DNA of 64,000 bases from positions 1,341,768-1,405,767 of the forward strand of contig VXAI01000004.1 of NCBI GenBank assembly GCA_013399305.1, written 5' to 3'. The stretch's first letter is position 1. Each line of letters begins with the position of its first letter. Origin of the DNA: Rostratula benghalensis (Eukaryota; Chordata; Aves; Charadriiformes; Rostratulidae). The position numbers were made by a program, and so were the translations under genes. The notes beneath the pieces are model-generated. The model was not told the DNA's origin and searched no databases. It was given only the letters and a program-made list of their open reading frames with translations. This document shows, piece by piece, positions 10,699 to 29,780 of the stretch.

Positions 10699-13600
10699 GT
10701 AAATGCCGTGGCAGCGGGCGCTCTGTCCCCGGGGGCCCGGTCTGGTCGGCGGGTGGCGGTGGCGGCAGAACGGTTCCCTCTTGCTTTTCCCGCCGTGGCG
10801 TCCCCGCGGGGCTGGCGGTGCCGTGAGGGGACAGCGGGAGGCGAGCAGCAGCCCCGGGTGTCAGCACCGCTCCTTCCCGCTGTTGGCTTCCCATGGCGGC
10901 GCTGTAATTAAAACTCCATACAGGCGTTTCTGGAATTCTGGACTCTTTCAAATTTTTGTTTTGTTTTGTTTTGTTTTGGTTTTGAAAGGAAAAGAAGAAA
11001 AGAAAGCATACGGAAGAAGTTGAGGAAGTGTCACAAGGCCAGAGCTCATCTGTCGTAGAGGAACCTCCTGTAAAAGCAAAGAAAGCCAGAAAGAAGGAGC
11101 TTTCAAAGGCAGAGAAGAATTTGGGAAGCAGGTGAGTAGATGAGACCTCTTTATGGTAAGATTTAAAAAAAACCCAGTGCCTAGATTAATCACAATCTTA
11201 TGAGTTCAGTGAAACAATGAAGTTCTATTCTACCATTCCTCTTGAACCTTGTGTTCAAGATAATTATTCTTAAGAAGATTGTGAATTTTTTCTGTACTTT
11301 TCCCCGGGAGGTAGTAAATACTTCCAGTTGCCTGAAGTTCTAGGTCCGTGAGCTGCAAGTCCCCTGCTAGAGAGCTGACAAGTGGAGAGGCTGTGGGCTT
11401 GGACAGGGTTGTCTCTGGCGGGGGGTGATGCTTCCCGGCTGTGGTTGGCTCTACCCGGCCCAGCTGCAGTCGGGGGAGCAGGGGTGGTCTCAGCAGGGCA
11501 CTGGGCAGAGGGAGTTGTCCTCAGCGCACTGACCCTCTGCTGCCACACAGAGCTAAGGTGCGGGGCTGGGCCGGGGTGCAGGCAGGAAGCTGGTCAGACA
11601 GACTGTCAGAGAGACCCCCCTGTTGAGTCACAAGGTCCAGAAAGGACCCCCTTGCTTTCTAAACCCCTTCTCAGAGGGGAGTCAAGGTGTGGCTGGATCC
11701 AGTCCTAGTCCCAGAATTGATCAACGGTTCATGTCTAAAGGATTACATATGCACAATCAATTCCTTATATTACCTAACTAAGATGTCAAAGTTTAGCATG
11801 CTGTTTAGTCACTTACCAAGAATCTGTTGTGGCAAGGAATCTCTCAGCCTCGAGGAGTAGAACCTTAAGCGAGCGTTCTCACTCAAGGGGAGAGCCTGGT
11901 GTGCAGCCCACTGCCATACAGGAGAGCTCAAAGGGCTCTTGGGCTGTGCACTGTTTATAGAGTAAGATGATTTTTGGGTGTCAGTAGCCTTCTGGAGGCT
12001 TCTTCAGGTCTGCCTATTTTGCATGCTATCACAGCAGGTTTGGATAGAGATTTGCTAGTGTACGAGTGTGTCCCAAAAGACACCCAGTGTCTGTGGTCAG
12101 TGCCCTGGATACTGGGAAGAATTAAATCTCTCCAAAATTCTAGCCTGTGAAGACTAATCTGCCGCCACCCTTTCATTTCAGAGGATGTAAAATGATTTAC
12201 TTCTAAATTCTTTCTTTATTACGCCTACTAATTAACGAATACAATGTCCTGGGGACAGAAAATAGTTTTTCATGTTACAGAATGATCACACGTCTTTGTT
12301 GAATGCATAATAAGCAAAATAATGTTTGAAACTTTATTTAAAATATCAGTTAAAATACTTATCATGAAGGCTTCTGTTCATTCACCTCAGGAGCACTGCT
12401 TTTTCCTCATCAATTATAATTTTCTTGTCTTTTTCTGGTAAGAGAGAGCGCTTTGGAGCGGGCGGATGAAGAGGAGGAGCAAAAACTGTTACAACACAAA
12501 ATGAAGCAAAAAAAAGGGCCTGTGACCAAAAGTGTTGTTAATTCAGGTACAGGCACTACTGTCAAACAACAAAGGAACAAACAGGTGGCTGATGAAACAG
12601 TAGACAGAAGGACAGTGTTTGTTGGAAACTTGCCCGTCAGCTGCACTGTTCAGGTACGTGAGTGGATTCTGTTGGTTAAAGGAATGAAAAGAATTACAGC
12701 AGCCCTTAATTTGAGGGGATGTTTGCAGCTGAGAAGTCACATGTATTTGTAACTAAAACTACTTTTTGGGAAAGTAAGAAAGAATGCTCGTTGCTAAAAG
12801 CCATTAGAGGTGATCTCTTGTTTTACTGGAGTTAGGGTTTTTTTTTTACAGCAGCGGATGCAGTTGTTGTTTCTTTAGTAGAATTGGCTGGTTTCTTTTT
12901 CGGTGTTTCGAGTGCAAATATGAGTTTTGATTGTAGTATAAAATACATTAAATTTATACTTTCTTAGTAAGAGGTATAAATTCAGTTTTGGTAATCTGTA
13001 GAACAAGAAGCTGCAACAAGAAACACAGAAACAGTTACAAATTACTTGCATGTTTTTAGTAGCCCTTTAATGGACCTTGTATAAGTAAAATAAAAATAAT
13101 GTAAAAGAAAAAAAATCTTACTAATAAATATTCAATAGTGATTGTTATCATCAGAATGCAAAAATGTGTTGAATATTTGTAATATCTTCTGTTTAGGCGC
13201 TGAGATCTCTTTTTAAAGAGTATGGACAAATTAAATCCATTCGATTCCGGTCTTTGGTAGGTTATTTCCTCCAATTATGTTTCTGATCTTATAGGGTTCA
13301 GAATCTTCCTTGGTTCAGAAGCAGGTTTAGGTGTGTATTTTTTCCATTAGGAAACCTTGGAGATTTTACCACAGAGACATCACCAGTTTCCTTTTGTTGT
13401 GTTTTACTCTTCCTGTAGCAGCAGTTGATGCTATCACAGCTGTGTTTCCTCTGTAGGAAGAACACTTTAATTATTGCTCATTTAGCTAAGGTATTACCAG
13501 TTTTTAAATCGTAGTAGCAAAGCCTCATTGGTTGTAAATCAGTGTCCTCTGTAAAATAGTTGGAGAGCAGTGTTGGAACACAAGAAACACAACAGGTGAA

Positions 13601-16600
13601 GTCAAAACAAGGTCTTTCTAGATCATCTCTAGGAATAGCCATTTGCTGGCTGTACTGGCCACGTTGCTTTGGGTGGGAACGGTGCACGTTTGAATTCCTC
13701 TTTGTCTTCAGAAACAAATGTTTGAGATAAATTGACAGTAGACTCGCTTAACTAAAACTCTTTTTTATCTTAAAGGTTCCAGCAGAAGAGACTTTATCCA
13801 AAAAGTTAGCAGCAATAAAGTAGGTTCATCTTGTGAATTTTGTGCTTTATTTTTCAAAGCAAAATTAATTAAGTGATGGTTGTTACATATTTGGCTACGT
13901 GAATTTTTAAACTTTGTGTTTCTTGGACTTTTGTAGTTACCTTTGTGTGTATGAAAGTTTTCTTGGCAAGTGTGTAATTACGTGCCCGGTATACCAGTAC
14001 CTAATTTGCTACTATAGGTTGCATTCACTATTCACTATTTTAGGAAGGAGGAGGCTGCTAATAGTCTTTAACCCCTTTGGTTATATTTATGAGTTGAGGA
14101 AACTTGATCGGGGTGCACGTACAGATTGCGTAAGGTGCACGGTGAGACTCCCTTGGGCACAAGGGAGTTCTGGAGAAATGAAGTTGTTACTGTGCATGAA
14201 ACGAGAGGAGGCATAAGGGTCTTTCACAAGAAGTGTTTGTGCACTGCACACCACCAGAATGGTTTAAAAAACACATGTCTCTTTTGTGTTCCAGGCACAA
14301 GCTGCACCCTAATGCAAAGTTCATTAATGCTTATGTTGTTTTTAAGAACGAATGTGATGCCATCAAGGCTCTAAATGAGTAAGTCTCAGTTTTGTTCCTC
14401 ATTCCCTGTTGAGGAGGTAGATTTACAGAGCGTTAAAAGTTGAACTACCTCCTCTCTTCTGCTTGAATCAGAATAAAATTTTTTTTTCAAACTTAAAGAG
14501 TAAATTTGCTTTTGTAATAACACTGAGCAGTGAAGTTGTAAATTAAGTAACACTTATTCCTTTTGTTTTTAAAACTTCTTTGCTTTTGGCTACAAAAGAA
14601 ATGGAACAGAATTTGCTAGTGGATTTCACATCAGGGTTGACATTGCATCAAAAAACAGTTCAGTGAGTAAGATGTGTGACAACAAAACCCCTTTTCTGGT
14701 TTTGTTTGTTTGTGTGACAAATAACTTACTGTGTTGTGTCTCTTGTTTTCTTTAGCATGACAATAAACGATCTGTATTCTTGGGAAACCTCACATATGGT
14801 AAGTCTAAAACACATCATTACTTAATATTTGTGGAATATGTTAACATTTATTGATTTGTTTATTGATGTTTTGATGTATTTTGATTTATTTATGTATTGA
14901 TGTATTGATTTATTGATGTTCAGCAAATATCTTGCTGAAATTTGTTTTTTAAATAGCAGTTTTATCTTTTAACTTGAACACCAAGAGGGGCTCTGAGTTT
15001 TTGGCAAGTTCACCGGATTAATTTTTTTCTTTATTGTATCTACAACTGCAAGCACTTTTAGTTCTTGTTGTCACTTGGTGGTTTTTAAACAAATGTGACT
15101 AAACTGCATAGGCCATAGCTTTCTAATCTGTTAAATGTGTACTGGTACCTCCTTGTGAACTACTTCCCAGTGCTACGAAGTGGTGGCTTCTCATTTTGAT
15201 GCTCTCTGTGAGCCACAGGGTGAGTGCTAATGGCAGTCAGTTGTTACCCATGTGAAGGTGGTGACTGTATGGCTGAGGTCAGCACTGGATGAATATTTAT
15301 CTGCATCTGAGTAGACTGGAGAGTAGATGGAGGGGTCGCTGTCAGGTGTGGTCCGTGGGAGGGTGTTGATGGAATCAGGGTGCTTGGGACGAGCATCTTG
15401 CATGGGGGGGGTGGTGCGGATGCGTGGATTTGCAGGATGGAGGCCTGTGCCTGTGGACTGATGCACAGGTAATGCTGAAGAAAGGCTGAAGCAAACAGGC
15501 TTTAGACTTCAGCCTAAAACTTGACCTGTCTGAAAAATCTGGATAGGTGCCAAATCTGGTTGTGGTGGTGTTACTAATGCCCGTGCTGTAGAGCTTGTGT
15601 CAAGCGTACCTTCCTCTCTGCGTCCTGCGGACAAAACAGTTTGAGCATTTGCAGTGCTCTGAAAATAGCTTCAGCAGCTGGAACTTTCCCCAGCACTTCT
15701 AAGTCCTACTGCTGTAATTAAACCTGTACTGTTAAATACCACTCCCTGCTCTCAGCACATATATGATCGTGTCTGTGCAAAGGGATTTACCATAGTATGG
15801 GGCATAGTACCTTTACAGCAAAGAGAATAGCCTCTATTTTTGTGTTGGAACATCACGCTTGTCTGTTTGCATAGGTGTGTGACAGACAAGGCTTCACACG
15901 TCCAGCCATTATCAGAATAATCGTGTAGCAGCTGTGGTTGAAAATTCTAAATGCTTTCTCCCTCATTCAGCTAAAATTCAGCATTCAGTCAATGAGTACT
16001 AGACTTCAAGAACTGCCAGCTCCAGCTCATTATCATCACCATTAGTGCTTGGAAGGAGATTCTGACATAAGGAGGAGCAAAAAAAAAAAAGTAGCAGTAA
16101 TTTTAATTTCCACTATGTTCAAACCATAAATCAAATGATGTGAAAAATTTATTTTGGTCTTTCCCTTTGTTCTTTGTAATTTATGGTGTGCTCTTCAAAG
16201 GTAGAGAGTTGGTGACTGTCCAAGTAAGTAGCCCATTATAAAGTCTGTGGTGTTAACTTGATGAAATTTCTCTGAATCACTAATGTATCCATATTTTTAT
16301 ATATATATGTTTGTGTACCTGAGTTGGTGTTAAATATAAAGACACCTGGATTTGGGTCAGGCTCCGAAGGCTGTGTCTGACTGAAGCATTGTGCTTGCCT
16401 GCAGACATCAGTGACGATGCTGTGCGAGAACACTTTTCTGTCTGTGGGGGGGTGGTAGCTGTGCGAATTGTGAGAGACAGGAAGACTGGCTTGGGCAAAG
16501 GCTTTGGCTACGTTCTCTTTGAGGTACGTATGAATGGCGTGCCTCAGAGCACTGGGAAGTCTTCAAAATCTGAATTGAGATTTGCCTTCATAGCCTTAAA

Positions 16601-17552
16601 AATGTTTGGGGGTTTTTTTAGTAATTTTTTTCTTATTTGCATATGACATTAAATGGTAGCATTGTTGTGTATGTTAACATCTTCTCAGAGGACCAGTTCT
16701 GTGGAAGCAGATACAAAGAAAAGCTGTAAAATGTTGGGGTGAAATGAATTAACGGAAAGGGAGAGACTTAAAGGAGGGGCAGAAGAGTTCACTTGGTAGA
16801 ACTGCAGTACTCTCCCATTTCTTAGGAGTCAACAGATGAGTGGAATTCTTTCCTGCAGCCAGTTTGCTTAGCGGCTCTCCCTCTATGAGGTTCAGTGAGT
16901 GCAGCATTGCTTTCTCATGGCAGTCTCTCAGACTCATCTTCCCTAGCTTGTTTCCTGCTGCCCAGTAATTTATTTTCCCCATTTTCTCCTTCATCTCTCT
17001 GCCTCTGTCTTTCATGTCTCACATAAGGTGTTTTATAGCCCGTTTCCAAGCATCTGTGCCTCAATGCGTGGGCTATGTGGGCGTGCCACTGGTTTTGAGC
17101 AGAGCAGAGATGTGTCATTCAATAAATAGAGCAGTTTGAGCACTCTCTGTCATAAAATCTTGCTTACAGAAATTAAAGAAAGGCAACTATTTATTTGAAA
17201 GCCATCAATTGGAAGTAACACTGCTCTTAAAACGGAATGTCTGTTCTTGTAGAATACGGATGCTGTGCATCTTGCTCTGAAACTCAATGACTCTGTTCTG
17301 ATGGGAAGAAAGATACGAGTGAAGCGGTGTGGAGAGAAGTGGAGAGCACCACAGAAAAGCCACAATCAGTCTCGTGCTCCGAAGGACAGAGTTGCTGCCA
17401 GGTTAAAAAGCAAGAGGCGCTCTAATGATTCGTTTGTTGGCGAAAAAGCAAACCCGTTAAAGAAGAGCACCAAACCGAAAAGACTAAAACCTCTTCCCAG
17501 AAATAAAGCTGGGAAAAGCAAAAAGTCTTTTGATAAAAAATCAAAAGTATAA
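10504..17552 (+). CDS. RBM34: RBM34, RNA-binding motif protein 34 (complete, ten coding exons)
   Basis: Nucleolar protein with two RRM domains, related to yeast Nop12, which acts in pre-rRNA maturation. Ten exons join in phase to 420 residues (human about 430): 10504-10698, 10989-11131, 12443-12653, 13197-13256, 13776-13819, 14295-14378, 14599-14662, 14756-14798, 16405-16523, 17253-17552. The start has a perfect Kozak context (GCCGCCATGG). Residues 1-65 are Ala/Gly/Arg-rich, 66-160 are charged and Lys-rich with nuclear-localisation-like clusters. RRM1 (about 168-265) has RNP2 TVFVGNLP and RNP1-like INAYVVF, with the long insertion between them that is typical of the family. RRM2 (about 273-350) has RNP2 SVFLGNLT and RNP1 KGFGYVLF. 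The tail (351-420) is strongly basic. It lies between ARID4B and TOMM20 on the same strand, as in human. UTR ends are uncertain. Confidence 0.95.
10989..11131 (+). CDS. RBM34: RBM34 coding exon 2
   Basis: The acceptor follows a TTTTG-rich tract (TTGAAAG), and the donor is GTGAGT at 11132. It encodes EKKKRKHTEEVEEVS and a second Lys-rich run, a likely nuclear or nucleolar targeting region. It ends in phase 2. Confidence 0.9.
11132..12442 (+). other. RBM34: RBM34 intron 2, largely occupied by an LTR-like element
   Basis: The 1.3-kb intron holds the antisense LTR-like block described separately. The remaining sequence (11132-11330 and 12185-12442) is AT-rich and unremarkable. Confidence 0.7.
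11340..12182 (-). mobile_element. Putative avian endogenous retrovirus LTR with adjoining leader, antisense in RBM34
   Basis: Read on the minus strand, 12182 down to about 11700 looks like an avian LTR. A U3-like region is followed by a TATA-like CTATAAA (11954-11960), a conserved-looking R/U5 stretch, and a splice-donor-like CTTGGTAAGT (11811-11820). The sequence from about 11700 to 11340 is GC-richer and may be the adjoining leader or another part of the element. No gag, pol or env reading frame is present, so this is a solo LTR or short remnant. Both ends and the family (ERVL-like is my guess) are uncertain, and I did not find clear target-site duplications. Recognition rests on overall resemblance to bird LTRs, not on a search. 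Confidence 0.5.
12443..12653 (+). CDS. RBM34: RBM34 coding exon 3 (start of RRM1)
   Basis: The acceptor is TAAG|AGAG at 12442/12443 and the donor GTACGT at 12654. It encodes an acidic then basic linker (RADEEEEQKLL) and the first strand of RRM1, RRTVFVGNLPVSCTVQ. The acceptor two bases later would break the frame. Confidence 0.92.
12654..13196 (+). other. RBM34: RBM34 intron 3
   Basis: AT-rich intron of 543 bases ending in TCTTCTGTTTAG. Nothing else is recognised. Confidence 0.8.
13197..13256 (+). CDS. RBM34: RBM34 coding exon 4
   Basis: A 60-base exon, phase 0 at both ends, encoding ALRSLFKEYGQIKSIRFRSL, the first helix and second strand of RRM1. The acceptor is GTTTAG and the donor GTAGGT. 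Confidence 0.93.
13257..13775 (+). other. RBM34: RBM34 intron 4
   Basis: An intron of 519 bases ending TTTTTTATCTTAAAG. Nothing recognised inside. Confidence 0.8.
13776..13819 (+). CDS. RBM34: RBM34 coding exon 5
   Basis: A small exon of 44 bases encoding VPAEETLSKKLAAI plus two bases of a Lys codon. It forms part of the RRM1 loop insertion. The donor is GTAGGT at 13820. Confidence 0.9.
13820..14294 (+). other. RBM34: RBM34 intron 5
   Basis: An intron of 475 bases ending TTGTGTTCCAG. The open frames inside (13914-14374) are not coding. Confidence 0.8.
14295..14378 (+). CDS. RBM34: RBM34 coding exon 6 (RNP1 of RRM1)
   Basis: Encodes HKLHPNAKFINAYVVFKNEC and the second helix of RRM1 (DAIKALNE). 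The RNP1-like core is INAYVVF. The donor is GTAAGT at 14379. Confidence 0.94.
14599..14662 (+). CDS. RBM34: RBM34 coding exon 7 (end of RRM1)
   Basis: Encodes NGTEFASGFHIRVDIASKNS, the last strand of RRM1. The acceptor is ACAAAAG and the donor GTGAGT at 14663, phase 0. Confidence 0.92.
14756..14798 (+). CDS. RBM34: RBM34 coding exon 8 (start of RRM2)
   Basis: A 43-base exon encoding HDNKRSVFLGNLTY, carrying RNP2 of RRM2. The acceptor is TTCTTTAG and the donor GTAAGT at 14799. Confidence 0.93.
14799..16404 (+). other. RBM34: RBM34 intron 8
   Basis: The longest RBM34 intron, 1.6 kb. It begins with an imperfect ATTGATTT/ATTGATGT repeat (14850-14920) and has a short TA/TG stretch near 16296-16315. 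No coding sequence or known repeat family is recognised. Confidence 0.75.
14850..14920. repeat. Imperfect ATTGATTT/ATTGATGT repeat
   Basis: About 70 bases of loosely repeated TTGAT(T/G)TATT units in RBM34 intron 8, low complexity and AT-rich. Confidence 0.75.
16405..16523 (+). CDS. RBM34: RBM34 coding exon 9 (RRM2 core)
   Basis: Encodes ISDDAVREHFSVCGGVVAVR and the stretch up to KGFGYVLFE, containing RNP1 of RRM2. The acceptor is GCCTGCAG and the donor GTACGT at 16524, phase 0. Confidence 0.95.
16524..17252 (+). other. RBM34: RBM34 last intron
   Basis: An intron of 729 bases ending CTGTTCTTGTAG. The minus-strand open frames inside are not supported as genes. Confidence 0.8.
17253..17552 (+). 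CDS. RBM34: RBM34 last coding exon, end of RRM2 and basic tail
   Basis: Encodes the end of RRM2 (NTDAVHLALKLNDSVLMGRK) and a 70-residue Lys/Arg/Ser-rich tail ending SFDKKSKV, with TAA at 17550-17552. The tail is rich in nucleolar-targeting-like basic clusters. Confidence 0.95.
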   Translation, partial: NTDAVHLALKLNDSVLMGRKIRVKRCGEKWRAPQKSHNQSRAPKDRVAARLKSKRRSNDSFVGEKANPLKKSTKPKRLKPLPRNKAGKSKKSFDKKSKV

Positions 17553-17933
17553 CAGTGTTCATTATTCTCATAAAGATTGATGTATGCAGGAATTTTCTGC
17601 CATAAATTTTGTTTGCTAACACAGCTGTAGTTGTTCTCAGTGTTTGCCCCAGGGTGTTTTGCTTCTCCTGGAGGCAGGACGAGGTGCAGTGCTGATGCTG
17701 CCCGTGGTTGTTGCCATGTTCCAGGGCTGGACCTCATCTGGCTGAAGCCCTGCTATGGAGGTTAACAAAATTCTTTCTTCTGGAGTGGTGTGGAATTACT
17801 CAAAATGGCTACAGAAGGGGCAGTTTAGCTGCAGACTTTGCCTGTGATGATGCGTATCACTACCTCAATAGTTTGGTTTTGGGGTTTTTTTTTTTGGTAA
17901 CTGTTAGGTTGCTCTTTAAAAGACTGCAACTGT
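17553..17933 (+). other. RBM34: RBM34 3' UTR and downstream flank
   Basis: No canonical AATAAA or ATTAAA is visible before the CR1. The nearest variants are CATAAA at 17569-17574 and 17601-17606. The UTR is probably short, but its end cannot be set from sequence alone. Confidence 0.5.
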
Positions 17934-18513
17934 ATGCTGGGCTGCATCAAAAGAAGCCTGGCTGGTTGGTTGAGGGAGGTGACTCTGCACTTCTTCTCCA
18001 CTCTGCTGAGGCCGCACCTGGAGTACTGTGCCCAGCTCTGGAGCCCCCAACAAAAGAAGGACTTGGACCTGTTGGAAAAAAGGGCTCTGAAGATGATGAT
18101 GAGGGCTGGAGCCTCTCTCCAGTCAACACAGGCTGAGCGAGCTGGGGTTGTTCAGCCTGGAGAAGACAAGGCTCCGGAGAGACCTTAATAGTGGCCTTCC
18201 ACCATCCGAGAGGGGCCTGCAAGAGGGTTGGAGAGGGACTCCTTACCAGGGGATGTAGTGATAAGACAAGGGGTAATGGTTTTAAACTGAAGGAGGGAAG
18301 ATTTAGATCAGATAAAAGGAAGAAATTCTTTACTGTGAGGGTGGTGAGGCACAGGGACAGGATGCCCAGAGAAGTTGTGGATGCCCCATCCCTGGAGGTG
18401 CTCAAGGCCAGGCTGGATGGGGCTTTGAGCGACCTGCTCTGGTGGGGGGTGCCCCTGCCTATGGAACTCCATGATCTTTGAGGTCCCTCCCAACTCAACT
18501 TTTCTGTGATTTC
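17934..18513 (+). mobile_element. 5'-truncated CR1 LINE fragment
   Basis: Resembles the 3' part of avian CR1. The familiar run is present: TGCTGGGCTGCATCAAAAG, then CTGGAGTACTGTGCCCAGCT, the GGGGTTGTTCAGCCTGGAGA segment, and GATGCCCCATCCCTGGAGGT. It ends at CTTTTCTGTGATTT, the usual CR1 terminal unit. It is in the same orientation as the genes. The open frames through it (17708-18136, 17934-18188) are remnants of the endonuclease/reverse-transcriptase ORF end and are not intact. Confidence 0.9.
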
Positions 18514-18596
18514 GGGTGACGGAGCACGAACGCCCCAAACACGTGTGGGGGCGCGAGGCCGCGGCGGGGGGGGAGGGGGTGGAGCCGGGCCGGCTG

Positions 18597-18606
18597 GCGC
18601 ATGCGC
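18597..18606. promoter_or_regulatory. TOMM20: NRF1 consensus site GCGCATGCGC
   Basis: A perfect palindromic match to the NRF1 binding consensus, about 290 bases upstream of the start codon. NRF1 and NRF-2 are known regulators of nuclear genes for mitochondrial proteins, TOMM20 included. It lies only 84 bases from the CR1 end. Confidence 0.75.
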
Positions 18607-18679
18607 CCTTGGGCACGGCCGGCTTCCCCCGCAGGCAGTGCAGGAGGCGCCCTCTGCCGCCGCTGGCTGATGACGCCAG

Positions 18680-18869
18680 NNNNNNNNNNNNNNNNNNNNN
18701 NNNNNNNNNNNNNNNNNNNNNNNNNNNNNNNNNNNNNNNNNNNNNNNNNNNNNNNNNNNNNNNNNNNNNNNNNNNNNNNNNNNNNNNNNNNNNNNNNNNN
18801 NNNNNNNNNNNNNNNNNNNNNNNNNNNNNNNNNNNNNNNNNNNNNNNNNNNNNNNNNNNNNNNNNNNNN
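18680..18869. other. Assembly gap of 190 N
   Basis: A run of unknown bases in the GC-rich TOMM20 promoter/5' UTR. Open frames that cross it (17947-19164 minus, 18601-19410 plus) are artefacts. Confidence 1.
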
Positions 18870-18870
18870 C

Positions 18871-27468
<8,598 letters not shown>

Positions 27469-27814
27469 GGTCACACCACAACATGGGGGAAAAATGTTTT
27501 CTTACCCCAGAAGATGAGCATCACTAGGGGGATAAAGGGGCAAACATAGTAGTTAATGGACTGTGTACCACATCGGGTTCTACCAGAGTTAAAATTAACT
27601 TTGTGTAGGTGGGTTTCACAGGATTTTATTTATTATCCCAGTGAAAAGTGTATTTTGATAAGAATTCATTTTATAAATACACTGTGTTGAGTTATCAAAG
27701 TATCACTAATTTCATTATTATTAAAATATGCAGTTGTAATGTTGTACATATAAAGACAAAACTACAGCCTATTAAAAGCCCAATGCTCATTTTTGAGAAA
27801 ACAAAAGGTATGGC

Positions 27815-27820
27815 AATAAA
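27815..27820 (+). terminator. TOMM20: TOMM20 proximal poly(A) signal AATAAA
   Basis: A canonical hexamer 350 bases after the stop, followed by a GU-rich CTTGTGTCTCCCT, a good downstream element. It would give a short 3' UTR. Confidence 0.6.
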
Positions 27821-29751
27821 GATTTATCCGCACTTGTGTCTCCCTATAGTACTACTTTAAATTTCAGAAAAATTGGGTGTCAGAGCAAATGATCTAAAAA
27901 ATGACTTGACATTAAAATTTATTTTTAATGTTATGGCTGGTCTTCCAGTGCGTTTGATTAAGTTTAAAACCTTATGTCGTTTCCTGAGAAAATAGAGACG
28001 GTCACGTAAACAGTAACCAGTTGCCTTAGCAGGAGATGCAAATCAGAAGGGTAAAAGTCATCTGGCTGCAGAGAGAATGACAAATCCATTTCTGTCGGGA
28101 ACAGTAACATCTAAAGTGACACAAGTCAAAGCTGTATCTGTCAAATGTAAAAGCTTGGTTAATGCAGGTGTCTGAAATAAAGCTGTTTGGAATAGAACCT
28201 GGGGCAGACTGTAAGAGCACAAAGGTGGGGTTTGTTTTGAAGGCTTGAAGCCTTTTTGCAGGGTAGGCAGCTAACATTTCAGCCTCTGTTCTTCAGGACC
28301 ATAGAAAAGGGTTGTTACCAGCCTTTGGCATTGCCTTAAAACAATTGCTCTGGTAAGGTAATATGATGATATCCCCAGGCTAAACTAGCCTAAAGCCAAT
28401 GGAAATGTGTTGTAAAATTTTGTTATGGTGTGATACTGTAAACTTGATTTTAGGTAAGTTTTCCTTTGCCAGTGAAAGGGAGGCAAATAATAATAATTCC
28501 AGACTCATGTGAGTACTGGAAGCTTACTTCTGAAAGCAGGTTTTCTATGGATAGGATGTTCTAAATGTCAGTCCAGATTGGCTTCTGCTGTTCTCTGGTT
28601 TTGTGCTGTCACCACTCAGGTGGCAGAAAAAAAACCCCAATTAAAAATGTAGCTTTATATTTTTGGTGTGGTGACTTACATTTTAACTTAAGGAGGAGAA
28701 GAAAGCTGGAGAATGCTTTGAGGTGTCTGTCTTTCAGACAGCTGAAAGTTTGGGCTAATGATGTTGATACATTGATAGTAAGGTAGTAGCTGTCATAGTT
28801 CAAGTAGAGGTGACATACTGTGAGAGCATTCCTGTTGGCTAAAGATTTTTCCAAACCAGTAGGTCTCAATGTTTCAGAAGTTGCCTCACAGAATTACTGA
28901 GAGCTGAAGCGTGTAGATCATGGTCACCCAGCAGTCAAATTACCCGAGTCTGGGAGTAGAAATGGCAAATGGCTCTCACTGAGTCAATCTGCTTAGATGG
29001 TTAGCCATGGAAGACATATTTTCCCCTTAGCCCCTCGAAAATACAATTTTGCAAGATTTAAGGTGCTATTGAATCTTTCTGTAATGTGAGAAATCCTGGA
29101 GTTAATGGCTGATACAAACAAAAACTTCCTGAACAGCTGGTTGTAGTTTAGGACTGTTTTTTTGTGCTTGCATTTTTCGGATAGCATAAGGTAAAAGTAA
29201 AACTTAGTAGCCATAATCTTCAGGTGACAATGGCTGGTTTGCTGTTTTCCTTTTAATTTATTTTAGAGGGACAAAGTTATTCTGCACATAGAATACTTAA
29301 TAAAAATCCTGTGAAATGGCAGAAGGTTTTATCTTTAAGCAATACGGTGAGGTTTTTTGGAGGAGTTTTTCTTTTCTAACCCTTCAAAGTAAAAAGTAAG
29401 AACTTACAGGTCATCTTGATGGAACTGTTAGCATATTTAGCAACTGGCCTTGCTGGTGGTGATCGCTTCAGTGTAGTATCTTCTTGGTTCAGCTTTTAAT
29501 GTCGTCTTAAGGTTAATCAAACTCTTCCACCCCACCTTGAAAAACAAATCCAAACAGCATGATGAGAGGCGCCCTTTCTTCAAAACTGAACAACTTTCTG
29601 TGCTCTTGGGTGTAATGGTAACAATTTGAATTCACAATTTAGCTTACAGCAAAACTCTCCTGAACTAAGTATGTTTTAGCATACCTGGATGTCCATTCTT
29701 CTGCTTTTGCCTGTTGATAGCCTGGTGATGTCTACAAATGGTCATTGCTTC

Positions 29752-29757
29752 AATAAA
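29752..29757 (+). terminator. TOMM20: TOMM20 distal poly(A) signal candidate AATAAA
   Basis: A canonical hexamer followed by a U-rich TTTTTTGGTTTTCTTG. It would give a 2.3-kb 3' UTR. The AATAAA at 29299-29304 with its U-rich downstream stretch is an alternative. Confidence 0.45.
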
Positions 29758-29780
29758 CATCATAGACATACATATTACTC

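Larger units (their letters stand above)
27469..29780 (+). other. TOMM20: TOMM20 3' UTR (probable extent)
   Basis: AT-rich sequence after the stop with several AATAAA motifs: 27815-27820, 28176-28181, 29299-29304, 29752-29757. Mammalian TOMM20 has a long 3' UTR with alternative ends, so more than one may be used. No gene is supported within it. Confidence 0.55.

Noticed and set aside
17708..18188. Apparent protein frames after RBM34
   Set aside because: They are decayed CR1 ORF sequence, not a host gene.
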